Of a stretch of DNA of 64,000 bases, positions 1-12,020 are shown one piece after another; position 1 is the first letter of the stretch; each line of letters starts with the position of its first letter. The stretch covers positions 25,157,001-25,221,000 of the forward strand of contig JAYKYS010000008.1 of the NCBI GenBank assembly GCA_036924285.1. The letters run 5' to 3'. Position numbers and translations under genes: made by a program. The notes under the pieces were generated by a model that was given only the letters and a program-made list of their open reading frames with translations, made no database searches and was not told the origin of the DNA. This DNA comes from Asterella californica. Taxonomy: Eukaryota; Streptophyta; Marchantiopsida; Marchantiales; Aytoniaceae.

Positions 1-462
1 TAGTTTACGTGTTACTGGTGGTATCCCGCTCGCACTACCACCTGCTCCACTACTAGTAGACGCACCGCTCTAGAACTGCAGAAGTTTTTCGCACAGTAGC
101 GGTGGAGGTTGTTGGTGGTGCGCAGAAGGAAACTGCTCCAGAGGTTGCAAGATAGCAATCAACGACTTCGTCTTCTACCTCTAGCATGGTGACAGAGGAT
201 ACTTGGGAGCCAGAGATTGAACCCAAGCTTATAGAAGAGGAGAGATAAAGAGTTCAGAGATTCCTGAAGAGCTACAGGAATTGTTTTGCCTTTAGTATGA
301 AGGATTTGGGTACCTTGAAGGGACCGGGTATACGGATCGACTTGGCTAATGACACGTCAATCTTTCGACGTCCTTACAGGTATAGTGACATGGAGAGAAC
401 CTTGATCCAGAGTAGGACTCAAGACTTAGTGGAAGCTGGGTTGGTGGAGATGTCGCATGGAC
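1..462 (+). pseudogene. Ty3/Gypsy pol fragment (start of reverse transcriptase)
   Basis: From about position 250 the plus strand encodes a stretch typical of the Gypsy pol region just before the RT fingers: a phenylalanine/serine-rich lead-in, a leucine-lysine-glycine-proline-glycine segment, then 'IFRRPYRYSD' and 'LVEAGLVEMSHG', matching the 'rrpyr.s..e...v..el...GlIe.S.s' pattern of these enzymes. The similarity stops abruptly near 462, where the sequence switches to the reverse complement of a gag fragment. No catalytic RT motif is present, so it is a truncated relic. The fragment may extend to the left of the window. Confidence 0.6.
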
Positions 463-985
463 TATTGGCACCTGACCTCGAAGGTGCTACGCCTCCCGAA
501 ACTACACCAGTAGTGATAGAAACGTAGTTGGGAGACCAATGTTGTCTCCACAACTCAATCTCAACACCGTAGTCTCGTCTGAACTCGTGGTAATCGTCCA
601 TCGGCGGTCCCTCCAAGTGCTGAAACAAACCCTTCCACCCCATGAAAGGTGTGAACAACTGTGGGTTCCGCATCTGCTGCAGATCGCACCAACTGTCGAA
701 CTCTTGGATGAAGTCATCCAGCTCAATGGTACCCACCGTACCCGAGTAACGTCGAGGTCCCTTCGTGACCCCATAGATCTCGTCCATGTCCCACAACAAC
801 GATGTGATGACACTAGACTCACCACCAGAAAATGCACTATCTACGTCTGACTCGTCCTCTGGAACAACCAACGGCAATGGTGTAGGTAGTCGGTACCTCA
901 CCCCACTCCGTGTATACCCACTATCTGAGAAGTCCCCACCAGAACCTCCCGAAAACTCCATGGTGATAGAATCTCGCGAACACAC
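463..985 (-). pseudogene. retrotransposon gag-like fragment
   Basis: The minus-strand ORF (188 codons, 985 down to 419) has an acidic, serine/glycine-rich N-terminus and then a capsid-like segment with 'LDDFIQEFDSWCDLQQM' and 'WKGLFQHLEGPPMDDYHEF'. The pattern of a helix with W/F followed by a 'l.g.A..d.y.ef' segment is what retroelement capsid domains show. No zinc knuckle is seen. It lies head-on against the pol fragment, so the ancestral element was rearranged. The 5S-bearing LTR-like block lies upstream on the same strand, which fits an order of LTR, leader, gag. Family assignment is inferred from residue pattern only. Confidence 0.5.
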
Positions 986-1379
986 TCTCTAACCAGAATG
1001 TCGAAATCCCCGTCACCACCGTAACTACAACTTGCCTATCTCCGCTCCTACTGAGCTCACCTATCCCTTACTAGGACAGTCAAGGTAAGGGCAACATGTA
1101 CCTACCATCACCACAAGCAGCCTCTCACGATTTGTTGGCGTCACTCCAACTACACCGTGAGAGAAGCAAAGGTAGTCTGACTGGTCATCACTCCAGCCTC
1201 ACTACCGACAGCACACTAGAGTGAACTCACTCTGGAAAGCAAGCGCCAACACAAGCAAGCGCGACGCACAAACAGGAAGCAGAATATGGAGGGGTTCCAA
1301 CCACAAGAAGTCCAAACGATAACCCTCCACACTCAAACATTCACACAAAGAGAAACCCAGCCCCATCCGGACTGACGCG
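986..1379 (-). other. probable untranslated leader between LTR-like block and gag fragment
   Basis: No credible coding region. Its position between the LTR-like block (1380 upward) and the gag fragment suggests a 5' leader read on the minus strand. I did not find a convincing primer-binding site. Confidence 0.3.
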
Positions 1380-2132
1380 TCTTCTTTGGTGACCACATGC
1401 ACAATATATGATCACCGACTGTCATAACCTGCACCTAAGGTCACTAACTAGATGTCCACACTTCTAGTACCTCCAAAAATATCAACGTGATAGCTCTACT
1501 AGCTCATCCAAGACAACTGCCACCAACTGCCTCCATACGCTTCTTTACGGTATCGTGTCGGATATTTTGTGCGTGAAGGATGTCCAGGAAAACGCGAGGT
1601 TCCTGACTGTGGAGATGTTGTGTGTTGAAGAAGACAAGACAGAGAAGAACAACCACGAAAACGAACGTGCAATATATACCACTCCAAATGTATGTACACT
1701 GCCGTTTCTTTCTCCTAACAGCACAAAACTGAGGGACAGACCAGAGCGGTCTGTAACCTACTTCAGAAGTCCTAAAACAAACCCCTGAATCGCAACCCTA
1801 GCCCGAAACCGCGTAGCTCAAAGCAAGAGAAACTTCTCTTTGCTAACAAACAGAGCCACAACAATATCACGCGATCCAAAACCCAAGTCCAAACCACATC
1901 CACGCACTAGCTCTTGGCTAAGCTAGCTACCACAAGCCGTACACAACCAATTAAGTCCCTAACGAACTCAAAAAGACGAAATCCGTAGCAAAGGAACCGA
2001 AAAAGACCTATCTGAGAACTTTCTCCTTTCTCCAAACGATCTTCAAATGTCAATAGGGTCTCCTTCCCTGACTCCTTTGGCTCAAGAAACCTTCAGATCT
2101 GACTCCCGATAGTCGAGATATCGCCGATTTTC

Positions 2133-2872
2133 GGTCGCAGGTGACCGAACTTCCAGAAGCTCCTCCCTGCGGCTTAAAATCGATCACACCGCACAAACGG
2201 ATCGTCTAAACTGATATCCGTCCTGCTGGTAGGTAGATCTGGCTACCCTGAACCCAACAAGACTCCAAACAAGCCGTTTGGAGTTCCCCTTGCAAAACCA
2301 CTCGAGAAATTTAGTCGCAGGTTGCAAAAAACTGACGTAAATCGGCTCCCTGCGGCTCAAATTCGCTCACCACACCCAAACCAACAATCCAATTCACTTA
2401 CAATCTTCTCCTATGCGTACATGAGGACTCCCTGATCGCGTAGGCACCAAGAACGAAGAGCTTGGCTCACCGATCGCGAAGAACAATCCAATCTCAGGTC
2501 GCAGGCGATGAAAAATCTGACGAAAGCGCTTCCCTGCGAACCAATTTCACTCACAACTCCCAAACCGCCCGATGAAAACTGGTATCATCTTCAATTTCCT
2601 GAAGAACTCGTTGTTCTGATCCCGATGGATCCAAGGACAGCAAGTTTGGACTCCGGAACGGCCCGAACGGTCCAACTCTCCTTCACAGGTAACTGAAAAC
2701 CCCAAATCTGCTTCCTGCGTCTCAATTTCTTCCAGAACACAACCCTCGATCTGTCTCTTCAAGAACCGTCTTAACCTGTGCGTAGCCTGCACAGATCTGA
2801 ACCCGATGACACCTTGCGCGCGTGTATTGGACTTCCCAATTCTCCAAAACATCCACCGACAGGTCGCAGGAA
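2133..2872. repeat. degenerate tandem repeat, period about 180-188 bp
   Basis: A 'gtcgcagg' motif followed by an 'actgacg/tctgacg' segment and then 'ctccctgcg.ctcaaatt' recurs near 2133, 2313, 2497, 2685 (weak) and 2862. The intervals are about 180, 184, 188 and 177 bp. Copies are diverged, so this is an old array inside the 1553-3561 insertion. Confidence 0.55.
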
Positions 2873-3007
2873 CAAGCAAGCCTCTTAAGCAGCCCCCTTG
2901 TAACAGTCAGTATGTACGAAGTTCAACCCTCAATAATAAGAAGCAGGCCCTTGCGTCTTTGATATAACGCCTGGAGCCTTAAATATCCAGTCAGCAAGTA
3001 ACTAGGG

Positions 3008-3487
3008 GCCTAGCTTGATTTTGCCTTCTTTCGAATCGCATAACTTTTTCTCTGGATGTCCAAACGAAGTAAACAAGATGCCCATGGAAAGCTGACAACG
3101 AGCTCTACTCATCTATGTGATGAAAGTGAAGATCCGAAGTTGTGCCAAAAGTCTGTAAGCTGGAGCCTAGCTTGTTTTCTCCATCTTTCGAGTCTTGTAA
3201 CTTTTCCACTAGGCGTCCAAACGAAGTAGATGAAGTGCCTATGGAAAGCTGACAAGAAACTCTATCCACTGGTGCGATAAGAACGAAGATCCGAAGTGGT
3301 GCCAAAACTCGTAAGCTGGGGCTTAGCTTATTTTCTCCATCTTTCGAGTCCTGTAACTTCTCCACTAGGCATCCAAACAAAGTAGACAAAGTGCCTTCGG
3401 AAAGCTGACAAGGAGCTCTACCCATCTATGCGATGAAAATGGAGATCTGAGATTGTGCCAAAAACCGTAAGCTGGAGCCTAGCTTGT
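3008..3487. repeat. tandem repeat, three units of 156-157 bp
   Basis: 'gcctagcttg' (or 'gcttagctta') starts units at 3008, 3165, 3321 and a partial fourth at 3478. Each unit contains 'ctttcga.tc', 'tccaaacgaagta', 'ggaaagctgacaa' and 'gtgccaaaa' in the same order. It lies in the right part of the 1553-3561 insertion. Confidence 0.8.
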
Positions 3488-3740
3488 CTTCTCATGAGTG
3501 TCTTTGGAGCGACAAGCATCGAAGTTTGAATTTTAAGTAGGAGCCGGTCCACGACACGACAACGGTACAGGCAAACACTACCACAACAGCAGCTTCCCCC
3601 TAGTACTCTGGGGTCGCCCTACCACTCTTCTAGGAACGTGCGAGCAGGTCTCCTACTACCTTAAACCAACCCCTAAGTACTTGCACGTATCCTTGTAAGA
3701 CACCAAGAGCTATTGGTCTAGTGGTACAACCAAAGCTAAG

Positions 3741-3800
3741 ACTACAGAGTTAAGCGTCCAAGTCCAGAAATAGTGTTGGGATGGGTGACCTACTGGTTTT
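3741..3800 (+). promoter_or_regulatory. 5S-rRNA-like internal control region
   Basis: AGTTAAGCG (3748-3756) matches the box A core of plant 5S rRNA genes. GGATGGGTGACC followed by TACTGG (3779-3796) matches box C. The gap between the two is 22 nt, the same as in plant 5S rRNA as I recall it. The sequence before box A and after box C diverges from 5S, so this is not a 5S gene. It is a 5S-derived segment inside a repeated LTR-like block, as in Cassandra TRIM elements. Whether Pol III uses it is unknown. Confidence 0.6.
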
Positions 3801-3870
3801 ACACTTCCCACACAACTGAAACTTGGATACCTCTCTCACGCACGCCAGCAAGCTGGCTTGCGGCGGGCGC

Positions 3871-6552
3871 GAGCTCAGGCTCAGGCTCTGCTCCGCCTCC
3901 GCTCTCACGCCTCCGCACTCATGCACCTCTGCACCTCAAAATTGTCGAAATCAGCCAATTTGGAACTCGCAGACGGGATTTACGTCAGATTTTGATCAAT
4001 CCGCGACCTTCTTCGGCTTGTAACTTCGTCGATCCTTCATCAAATCGAACGATTTTGGTTGCGTTGGAATCGTCTTCCCGGCGCGCACCTACTGCACTCC
4101 TCAGATCCAAAGATTATCAACCCACGCCAACCTGACACTTGCCGACGCACTTCTGCTGACCTAAAACCCGTCACAAAACTCATCACCAGAACTTTCGACT
4201 TCTCATAACTCAAAAACGGCTCGACCAAACTTCGTGAACCTTCGTGCACTAGGACCATCTTACCAGCGCGCTTCCAACGAGCCCACATCGATCTGACATT
4301 ATCGACTATTTCGTCTGCCACGCCCAAATGCGCACTTCAGCCCGAAACAGGTCACTTCAACACATTCCGTGAAATTTCAGCAGCGCTTCCGCACTACCTC
4401 ACCACCAAATCGACTGCGAACAAGTTCAGACGACACCCATCCACACAGCGATCGATCACAACACCCAAAACGAACTACTCCACGCACATGCGCACCCGCA
4501 AATCGAAGATATCAACGATCTGTCAACTCCGGAGATACCACCGGCAGCAATCTGCGACCTGAAATCCCTAAACCAGGCCTCGCAATCCGAGTTCTTCAAG
4601 TGATAACAAGGTATGTACTCACTCCACCATGCCAACAGGCACTAGACAATCACTATAGTCGAGCCAAATCCACTCTGTGCTCGCAGAGAATCCAGATCTC
4701 ACTCACAAGACTACCCACCATAGCCAGGAGCTTGAAGGCTCAACTTGAAGAACTGAGGTCTCCAAGCCCCTACCTACGAAGTATACCCCTTGTGGACACT
4801 CTCACCAACTTGTCCTAATGGCCTTACCAAGGTCCGTCACTTCGCACTCGGTCAACCTAGCCGAGTTACCAAACTGACATGACATCCTGTACGCAATCAG
4901 TAAACTGTACAACGCATTAAGATCTAGGGAGGATAACTTCTTGTCTCGGACTACAGTGAAAATTATTTTCATCTAACTTGATCGACAACTACAGCAAAAA
5001 TAAACAGTGAGTATGGTTCGGATCTCTTCATAAATTTATGTACTCAAACAAGGGGCATTCAGACACGCACTAGCACTTGTCATACAAGCTGCGAGTATCA
5101 TCGTATATGACACGTGCAGTATCGTTTGCAATGTTCCAGACCCTTGACGCAACTCCTGAGAGCACTTGACCAGCTATAGCACCCGGTGGTGATTTAAGAC
5201 CGGAAGAGAATACGTTCCCAACGGTCCCCCAGCGATCTTGACACCAGCGTAAGCAAAGTTATCAAGAGCAAATCTCCTCTATTTCTAGATTTTCACGCAT
5301 TTTTAGTTTTTCATCTAAAAATGCTAAATGGTATTCCAAAAACACTATTCTGTACTCAGATTTTTCTGATGATAAAAGCAACAGCTTTTGTCAAACATCT
5401 TCCAGCACCCATCTTGGTTTTCAGGCCTACTCCATGCAAAGATGTAAAGTTCTTTGGATCTTCTAAATAGGTCACAATTTTCTCATAGTCTTGATCGATC
5501 AATCAAATTCAGCGCTTCTTTGCAGGTTCAACCACTCTAGAAGCTATGGGATTTCTAGAGGTGTCAATCGAACAAACTTCTCAAATGAAAAGAGTTCACT
5601 GTCATTTGACATTTCTATCGTCAGCTTGTTAGGTACTCTCACTAGAACCTCAGCTGAAAATAAGGTCAAAATCTCACTTCCCCATTGAACTTTGATTGTG
5701 ATGAAAAATATTACGTGCACAACATTGATATCACATAGTGGCTGGGCTGTATTTAGCTTACGACCCAAAATTCACAGTAATAAAGGTAACTTTATAACCC
5801 CTCAAATCCTTGCAGACATTACATCCCGGGTGATCACAAAGTTACCGGTCTGGTTTTAGCTGAATGTCCGAAAGTAAGTTATGGGTGTCTTGAATCCAGA
5901 AGAAAGAGACTATTTTTCTTTAACTTTGACTCCCCCTATTACGAAGAAGAAAGGAAATGGAAGTATTTAGTAATAATACAAGAAATATTCATGATAATAA
6001 TAAAAATCTGTATTTAATTTTACCACTATAATATATAGCCATATATTGATATAAAATGTATTGTGATATATCAGCCTGTTTATATTATCTAGATATTACC
6101 AAATATAATCTATCATTGTTTTATAGAATTATTGACTAAATTCTGCTTTATAAAGGTAATTAGTTTTTTGGTATATTATCATAAGCAGTAAAAATTGATT
6201 CTAAGTGGCTGAAATTACATTCTTTTTGGAGGTAATTTAATTATGACCGACGACTTAAAGTTTTACATTGCAATTACGGTAGAGCCTAGGCTCTCTTGTA
6301 TTTAGCTTTTCTAACTAGACTTGACACGTGTAAATACTATATATTGATCCAATCCATTGTTGCTCGTTGACGCCCCTCAGCGTCACTGTTTGCAGAGATC
6401 CATCTCCACACCGATGGAAACGTTGTACAAAGTCATACGTATACAACTGTTTGTGAAAGGGGACCAAATTGAATACGTTCAACGAAAAGACTCATTCTTC
6501 CTCCTTTTACCACTAAAGGGCATGCTGAAGAAACTGTAGACATGAGAGGCTT
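3871..6552. other. no gene recognised; non-coding sequence left of the palindrome
   Basis: Short open frames exist (4369-4818 is the longest, 149 codons) but show no domain or codon pattern I trust. From about 5930 to 6350 the DNA is distinctly AT-rich. No RNA gene was seen. Confidence 0.5.
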
Positions 6553-8782
6553 GCAATTTCCTCGAGGGAAGTTACACAATCTCGCTCCCTCTCGGTCCGC
6601 GTCCGGACCCGCAGCTAAACCTGAGTTGGCTGGCAGAAAAAGCGACTAGAAAGAGCATTCAAGAACCCTCGGAAGTAAGGAATCTCACTTCCCCACTTCA
6701 AGTATGCTGCTCGCTACTCCACCTTTAACGCGATCACAGAAACCTTGTTCCAATCCTGACACATGGATGGCGCTGAAGAGCGGGTGAATGACAGGGAGCA
6801 AGGTTTAAAGGAGACAATCTTGCCTGCTCGGGAGCTCTGCCCAAAACCTCCGCCGCTCCGCGGTGTCAGAAAACTGAATAGATGTGTCGCAGCGAAGGCG
6901 TGCAGGGAACAGGAAACAGGAGGAACGATGGAGGTGAAGATGTTGTGAGTTTAGACTAAGCTACACTTTAATGATTTGAACGAAGGAATGAGCCAGGCCA
7001 GGCGAGGGCATGGTACTGCAATGTCAAGGTGCGTGACGCTCCACAGTGTCTACAAATAACCGACACCAATTCACTTCTACTCCTAATACTTCGATTCATA
7101 CATGCACTTTTCACCAGCTTACGCACCGTCTTAGTTCTAGTTGTCCATCGAGAACCGCACCAATTCACTTCTACTCCTAATACTTCTAATCAAACTTCCT
7201 TCTGTTGTCTACGTCTCTCGTCCAAATTGCATACCAATTTCTCCAGAGACTCTAGCTCATGGATGGAGCGTCTGGTTGCACAGAATCCCATCCCTGGCAA
7301 GGACATCCATCTCAAGTGTCACCTAGGGCTATTAATGGCCGGTTCCCAGAACAGAGTCTTGTCACACTGATGTGACTGCAGTTCGAAATGAAGTTGTGGG
7401 CCCCATGCGCTCCATGGACTGGCATGGAGCCGGGCACCACTGCCCGCTTTGTCCATCTTCTTGGGGTAAGTTCCCCGGGGAACTCAAAGGAGGCCACGCT
7501 CCTAAGCCTTCTCGCATGTGGTGATCCTGTCCGGCATTCATACTGGACCTGCAACGACAGGTCGTTATTTTTGATTATCTAGGGTCACCGTATGTTTACA
7601 ATCCGAAAGTATAACAAGGATAAGGATGCCTTGCCAGGCAACTTGTGTCGATCATTCCGGGTGAGCATACCTGGAGTCTTCAATCGAATTTTCGAGTGTG
7701 TTTTGTATCAGAAGAGTCGATAGTCGTCCGAAATGTGGGTTTTCTTCAAAGTAACTTGTTCACGCATGAGACGTGCTATACCGTACGCTAATTCAAGCAC
7801 ATTGAAAATTCCAATGTGCTTGGCCTGGCAGGGTAGTCACAAATGGGGCATTGATAGCACTCTTTAAATCGAACAAGTGAGACATCGCAGTGGCAAATAG
7901 CAAGAGTAACAAATTTCTAGGGGACTTGTAACATCACGGTCGTCATATCAATTTTCCACTGATGTGACTGACCAACAGAACGATTACAGAAAAAGGGCAG
8001 CAACTTATTGCTTCATTTAAGACGGTGGGTCATAACCTAGCTTTCATGAAGCTAGTTGTGAACCCTAAACTGCTTATCGGTCCCAAGGATTGACAAGAAC
8101 TCGAACTGTTCAGTGGCACGCTAAGTAAGGTCACTTGATCCTCAATGTAGACACCCTCGTTCAACATTCTTGACGTCATCCCTTAGGCTGATAACTTCAC
8201 GTTCAACATTTACAGCCATGGAACCAACTGCGCTGATAACGCAAATACTGCGAACACCGAGCTGACACAAGAATACCGATTATTCGAGAAACCTTGAGCT
8301 ATTTACATTCTGCAACATGTTGTGGGCAAGTTCATCACAAGCATCCGTCTTCTAAAGTACTCGGCAGAACTTCTGGTATGCACATTAGCAGTCTATGTGC
8401 CTTCAGATGATCGACTTTAGTGGGTTGAACCCGTGTTCCGCCTAGGAGGCAGTCACGTGGGCCATCGCGGTCTCTAAAATACGTCCTCAGCTGCCAATGT
8501 CGACTCCAGCATGCCGATGTAAACTTAGCAACCACCACGACCTTTCTCGAGCGTCTGCAAATTAGTTAGGAACGCTCATTGAGTAGCAGCCTTGGACCCT
8601 CACAATCCAAACTGAATTCCAAGCTACCTTGCTCGTGATAATTTACTTAACACGCAGAAACCAGCAGTATTTTCAGAAGCACTAGAAGGATCATATATTT
8701 CCGATTCAAATGTACAACCTTAACTTACAGACATAAATCGGAACTATCCTTCCATGTACCGAACTTCGTAAGCAGTCATGAG
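6553..8782. other. outer part of left arm, no gene recognised
   Basis: No gene I can name. The 61-codon frame at 6763-6948 (plus) is conserved in the right arm (31816 down to 31631) with one residue change, but it is short and has no known motif. Other small frames (7029-7370, 7312-7554) are disrupted in the other arm, which argues against coding function. Confidence 0.4.
7064..7186 (+). repeat. 29-bp direct repeat present only in the left arm
   Basis: An identical 29-bp tract occurs at 7064-7092 and 7158-7186. In the right arm the second copy is present, but the position equivalent to the first holds only a few unrelated bases (around 31509-31517). So one arm gained or lost a patch of sequence. 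Confidence 0.7.
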
Positions 8783-11095
8783 TCAGTTACCTTTACGTCG
8801 TCTGCAAATGTCACACATACACCTCCCAGGGCACTCGCTGGCGCGGTTCAACATCCTGTCACCAATATATCTCACGTAATCCTCAAGAAGGGAAGATTCT
8901 GCTAAGGCAACTGCAAGGAGGATAGGGTGTAGTTGTAACCACAAATCCTTCTCTAAAGAGAGCAAATGTCGCAAATACCCTTCAACTTCTTGCGATTCAT
9001 AAGCGAAAGATTCCCCGCTTCCATCGCTAAGAGTTGGCTCCTTGCCTAACCAGCAATCCATAAAAGATACTAAATTCGTATAGGACTTGCAGGATAAATG
9101 TACAATCTTCTCTGGTAAACACTTCCATCTTCGTGAAGCAAGAAAGAAGCAGCAAAGTTCCTGAGAACAAGCAGCAGGCAACGACATACGGGGTAAGCTG
9201 ATATTGTACTGACACAGATACGTGCCAGATAACAGAAGGATAAGCTGGATGTACTGCGGCAACACTTACAGCAATCTCAGCCCTTAGGCAAGCCAGTCCG
9301 CTCTCGGCTTGACTGAGCAAAGATTCAAGGACTTGCATCCATTGAGTTCGACCAGCAGAAAAGATCAAAGTTGCTCCTGACAATTTGTGAATGGTTTCTG
9401 CAGAGGTTATGTACATGAGGCCTTCATATACCCATTCTTCAAACTCGTCAGATTTGAGTCCTGAACCAAAGGAGCGAGAGAACCTGTGAGAAGACTCCAA
9501 GTGCAGAAACTAAATCCTTTGTGGATTGTAAATTCGAGGATGGCAATGAGCTGAACCATGCACACGTGTGACACGAAACCACCATTTCCCCTCTTCGCAG
9601 ATTTACCTACCCATCTGACCAAGATTATATCACTCTCAGCAACACAAGACTAAAACTGATTCTGCAAAGAGACAGCACTTGATATTTTATAAAGAGACGC
9701 AACTTATATAGACATAACAGTTGCTGATAGTTATGAAGCCCTCAAGCACCTTCCTCTGGTAAGAAGTTTCATGTCTACAACCAATCCACTTTCTTCGTGT
9801 CATACCTGGAGTGGCTTGTGGAGTTTGCCAAATATCCGCGTCTGTTGCATCACTCCGTCTACTACATGTTGAAACTCGGGCTGCTAACTCCGATGCCAGT
9901 TGTAGGGACTTTACACAACCCGTAGCCAAGCATCTCTGTGATATTTCTCTTTTGACCACCTCTTTTAGACCCACATCTTCGCACTTTTCAACAACACTGG
10001 CAGTCAGCCAAGCATTTTCGACTGGCAAAGCTTGCACAAGTACCTGTACCAAAAGGCTTCTCGCCTTCTCCAGCTCTGCAGACGATATTTTGGTCATTCC
10101 CTGAGCAGATTGTCACACATGAAATACTAGAATAAGTGGAACACGCAACATGAAGTTCCACCCAATCCCTTGGGGACCTGAGACACTTACCAAAACCCTG
10201 GACCGCAGATTTTATCTAGTGGGATCCACACGATTTGTAGAACAACTGAATAGTGGGACACTGTCAATTCCTTGAGATAACACCGCATGAGCATAAATGA
10301 CACCATGAACTTGTTCTTGACGACATGGTTACTGATGCAAAGTGACACTAGTTTACGTAGGAACAGACTGATGGACAGTCCGAAATAATTGTTCCCAGGT
10401 GACAGGGACTTATCAACTTTAGAATCTCCACTCACTGGAGGAAGAGGCTCCTTCTTGAACATCATCTGAAGATTGGAATTCAGCATATGCTTTGACTCAT
10501 CTCCTCGTTTTCCAGCTGGCAACGACTCCAAGACCTGCATCGGTCGAGAATGCGTGGCCAAGGTCATTCCATGCATAAGCACTTTAAATCCTAGCCCTTA
10601 AGATAACCTTTCAGCTGACTCTTAACATCTACATCAGCGACTCCTACTATCCAACTATCACCGATAATTACTCAGAAGTAAATTATTGCTCACTGGTTCG
10701 GAAACAGGGGCTTTCCATCCCGAACCCCGAAGGACTGCAATTGACTGCGACGGAAGACATATCTTCGTACACAATTCATGAACCACACTGCAGTTACATT
10801 TCAACATTGTTCATCAGCACGTTACTAGCCAAGGACACAGCCGAGGAAATCCTCAACGAGCTGAGTACAGAAACCGAACAAATTGAGGTTCAAGGAAGTA
10901 GCGTGCTACCTCCTCCAGATAGCAAGCCCAATCCAGAGCCTTCTGCAAACTCGCAGAAGTCCACACGGCTGGGCTCCCATCAGACTGATAACCTGAAGCA
11001 AGAATCAGCATGTCGAGGAAAGCGCCGATCTGCTGGATGAATCGATCGAGATCAACTTCTGCGTGGAACCATCCCCGCACCATCTCCACCATCAT
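8783..11095 (-). CDS. unrecognised multi-exon gene, left-arm copy
   Basis: Several open segments are bounded by good splice signals on the minus strand: 10910-11095 (MMVEMVRGWFHAEVDLDRF..., ends LEE before GTAGCA), about 10191-10582, 9806-10100 (MTKISSAELEKARSLLVQV..., donor GTATG), 9270-9483 (FSRSFGSGLKSDEFEEWVY..., donor GTAAGT) and 8783-9160 (ELCCFFLASRRWKCLPEK..., ending in a Cys-rich CMCDIC tail). The last two join in phase. The joins from exon 2 to 3 and from exon 3 to 4 are out of phase in my model, so an exon is missing from it or the gene is already decaying. The predicted protein is leucine-rich and helical-looking, with no domain I recognise. Its right-arm twin carries extra lesions. 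Confidence 0.45.
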
Positions 11096-11458
11096 CTCCT
11101 CCTGGGCGAAGGAAAGCGAGGCAAACCAAATTCAAATTCTCGTTCATCTCACGACCTAGCCCAGCTCTTCATACATCGTAACACTTCGCATGGGATCAAG
11201 TAGGCCTCTGGCCCGGTTCGGCTTAAACCGGCTTCAAAATGCTTGAGGAATGGAAAGAATGGAGAGAGTGGAAGAAAGTTACCGAGTGTGGTGAGTGGGA
11301 CGTTTGGGTATGTGATTACTTATTTTCCTTAACTACTTTATCTTGTTATTATTTGTTAATGTTCCATCATGAATATGACATCCATATGATAGTTGGTCAA
11401 TATCTGTAATGCAAGAGTTCTCGAGTTCAAAACTTGAGCTTATTGTTTTGATATTACA

Positions 11459-11643
11459 AATCATTTAAATCGCAGTTGAAATGTTTAAATCACGGTTTGA
11501 ACTATTTGAACCTAAACTGAATCATTTAGACTAGAGGTTGAACCAAACTGATTTTGAATTACAAACCATTTAAATCGCGATTTGAGCTATTTGAACCTGG
11601 ATTGAATCATTTATACTAGAGGTTGAACCGAACCATTTAAACA
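11459..11643. repeat. two-copy tandem repeat in left arm
   Basis: A segment of about 80-95 bp with 'catttaaatcgc', 'tatttgaacct', 'tgaatcattta' and 'actagaggttgaacc' in order occurs twice, at 11459-11552 and about 11565-11643. It is mirrored in the right arm at about 26950-27134. Confidence 0.7.
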
Positions 11644-12020
11644 TGAACTGTTTAAAACGAAGCAATTTAAGCTTAAACTGTTTATAAACCAAATCATATA
11701 TTTTTGTAGAACATTAACCAAATCTAACCGCTAGAGGGCTAGAACCAAAACTGCTTTGAATCACGGTTTTGCAGTTCGGTTTGGCTCAAACCGAACTGAG
11801 ACCGAGGCCTAAGATCATGGTATATGATAATGTGACAAAAACAGAAATCTCTACGGAAACCCAAAACTTATTAATCCAACTATTGTGAAAAGATTCTGTG
11901 CGCGAACGGCTTGTCACTGGAAGTCCTTATCCTATACACAGATACACAATGTAGGGCTATATGAAATAGTACCTCTACCTGTTGGCAGTCTGAATGGTTC
12001 GGTACGGTTCTGGGTAGGTA

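Larger units (their letters stand above)
1553..3561. mobile_element. non-coding 2009-bp insertion with 6-bp target duplication
   Basis: The inserted block is flanked by ACGGTA at 1547-1552 and 3562-3567. The uninterrupted target is visible in the related copy around 63380. Its ends show short inverted similarity (TCGTGTCG at 1553-1560; CGACACGA at 3552-3559). It encodes no transposase or pol that I recognise and consists largely of two sets of degenerate tandem repeats. It could be a non-autonomous DNA element or a large non-coding retroelement derivative. The 6-bp duplication and short inverted ends do not decide between them. Confidence 0.5.
1380..3870 (-). mobile_element. LTR-like block with 5S-like segment, split by a 2-kb insertion
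   Basis: The reverse complement of 1380-1552 plus 3562-3870 is collinear with 63020-63558 on the plus strand near the other end of the window. Shared tracts include the 'catatattgtgcatgtg' segment (63510 region; 1395 region) and the 'ccaatagctcttggtgtct' segment (63222 region; 3705 region). In the left copy the homology is interrupted exactly by 1553-3561. Gag-like sequence follows downstream on the minus strand, so an LTR is the simplest reading. TG...CA ends could not be fixed. It may be a Cassandra-like or Gypsy-type LTR. Confidence 0.5.

Noticed and set aside
3741..3800. Functional 5S rRNA gene
   Set aside because: Only the internal promoter part matches. The 5' and 3' stems of 5S are absent.
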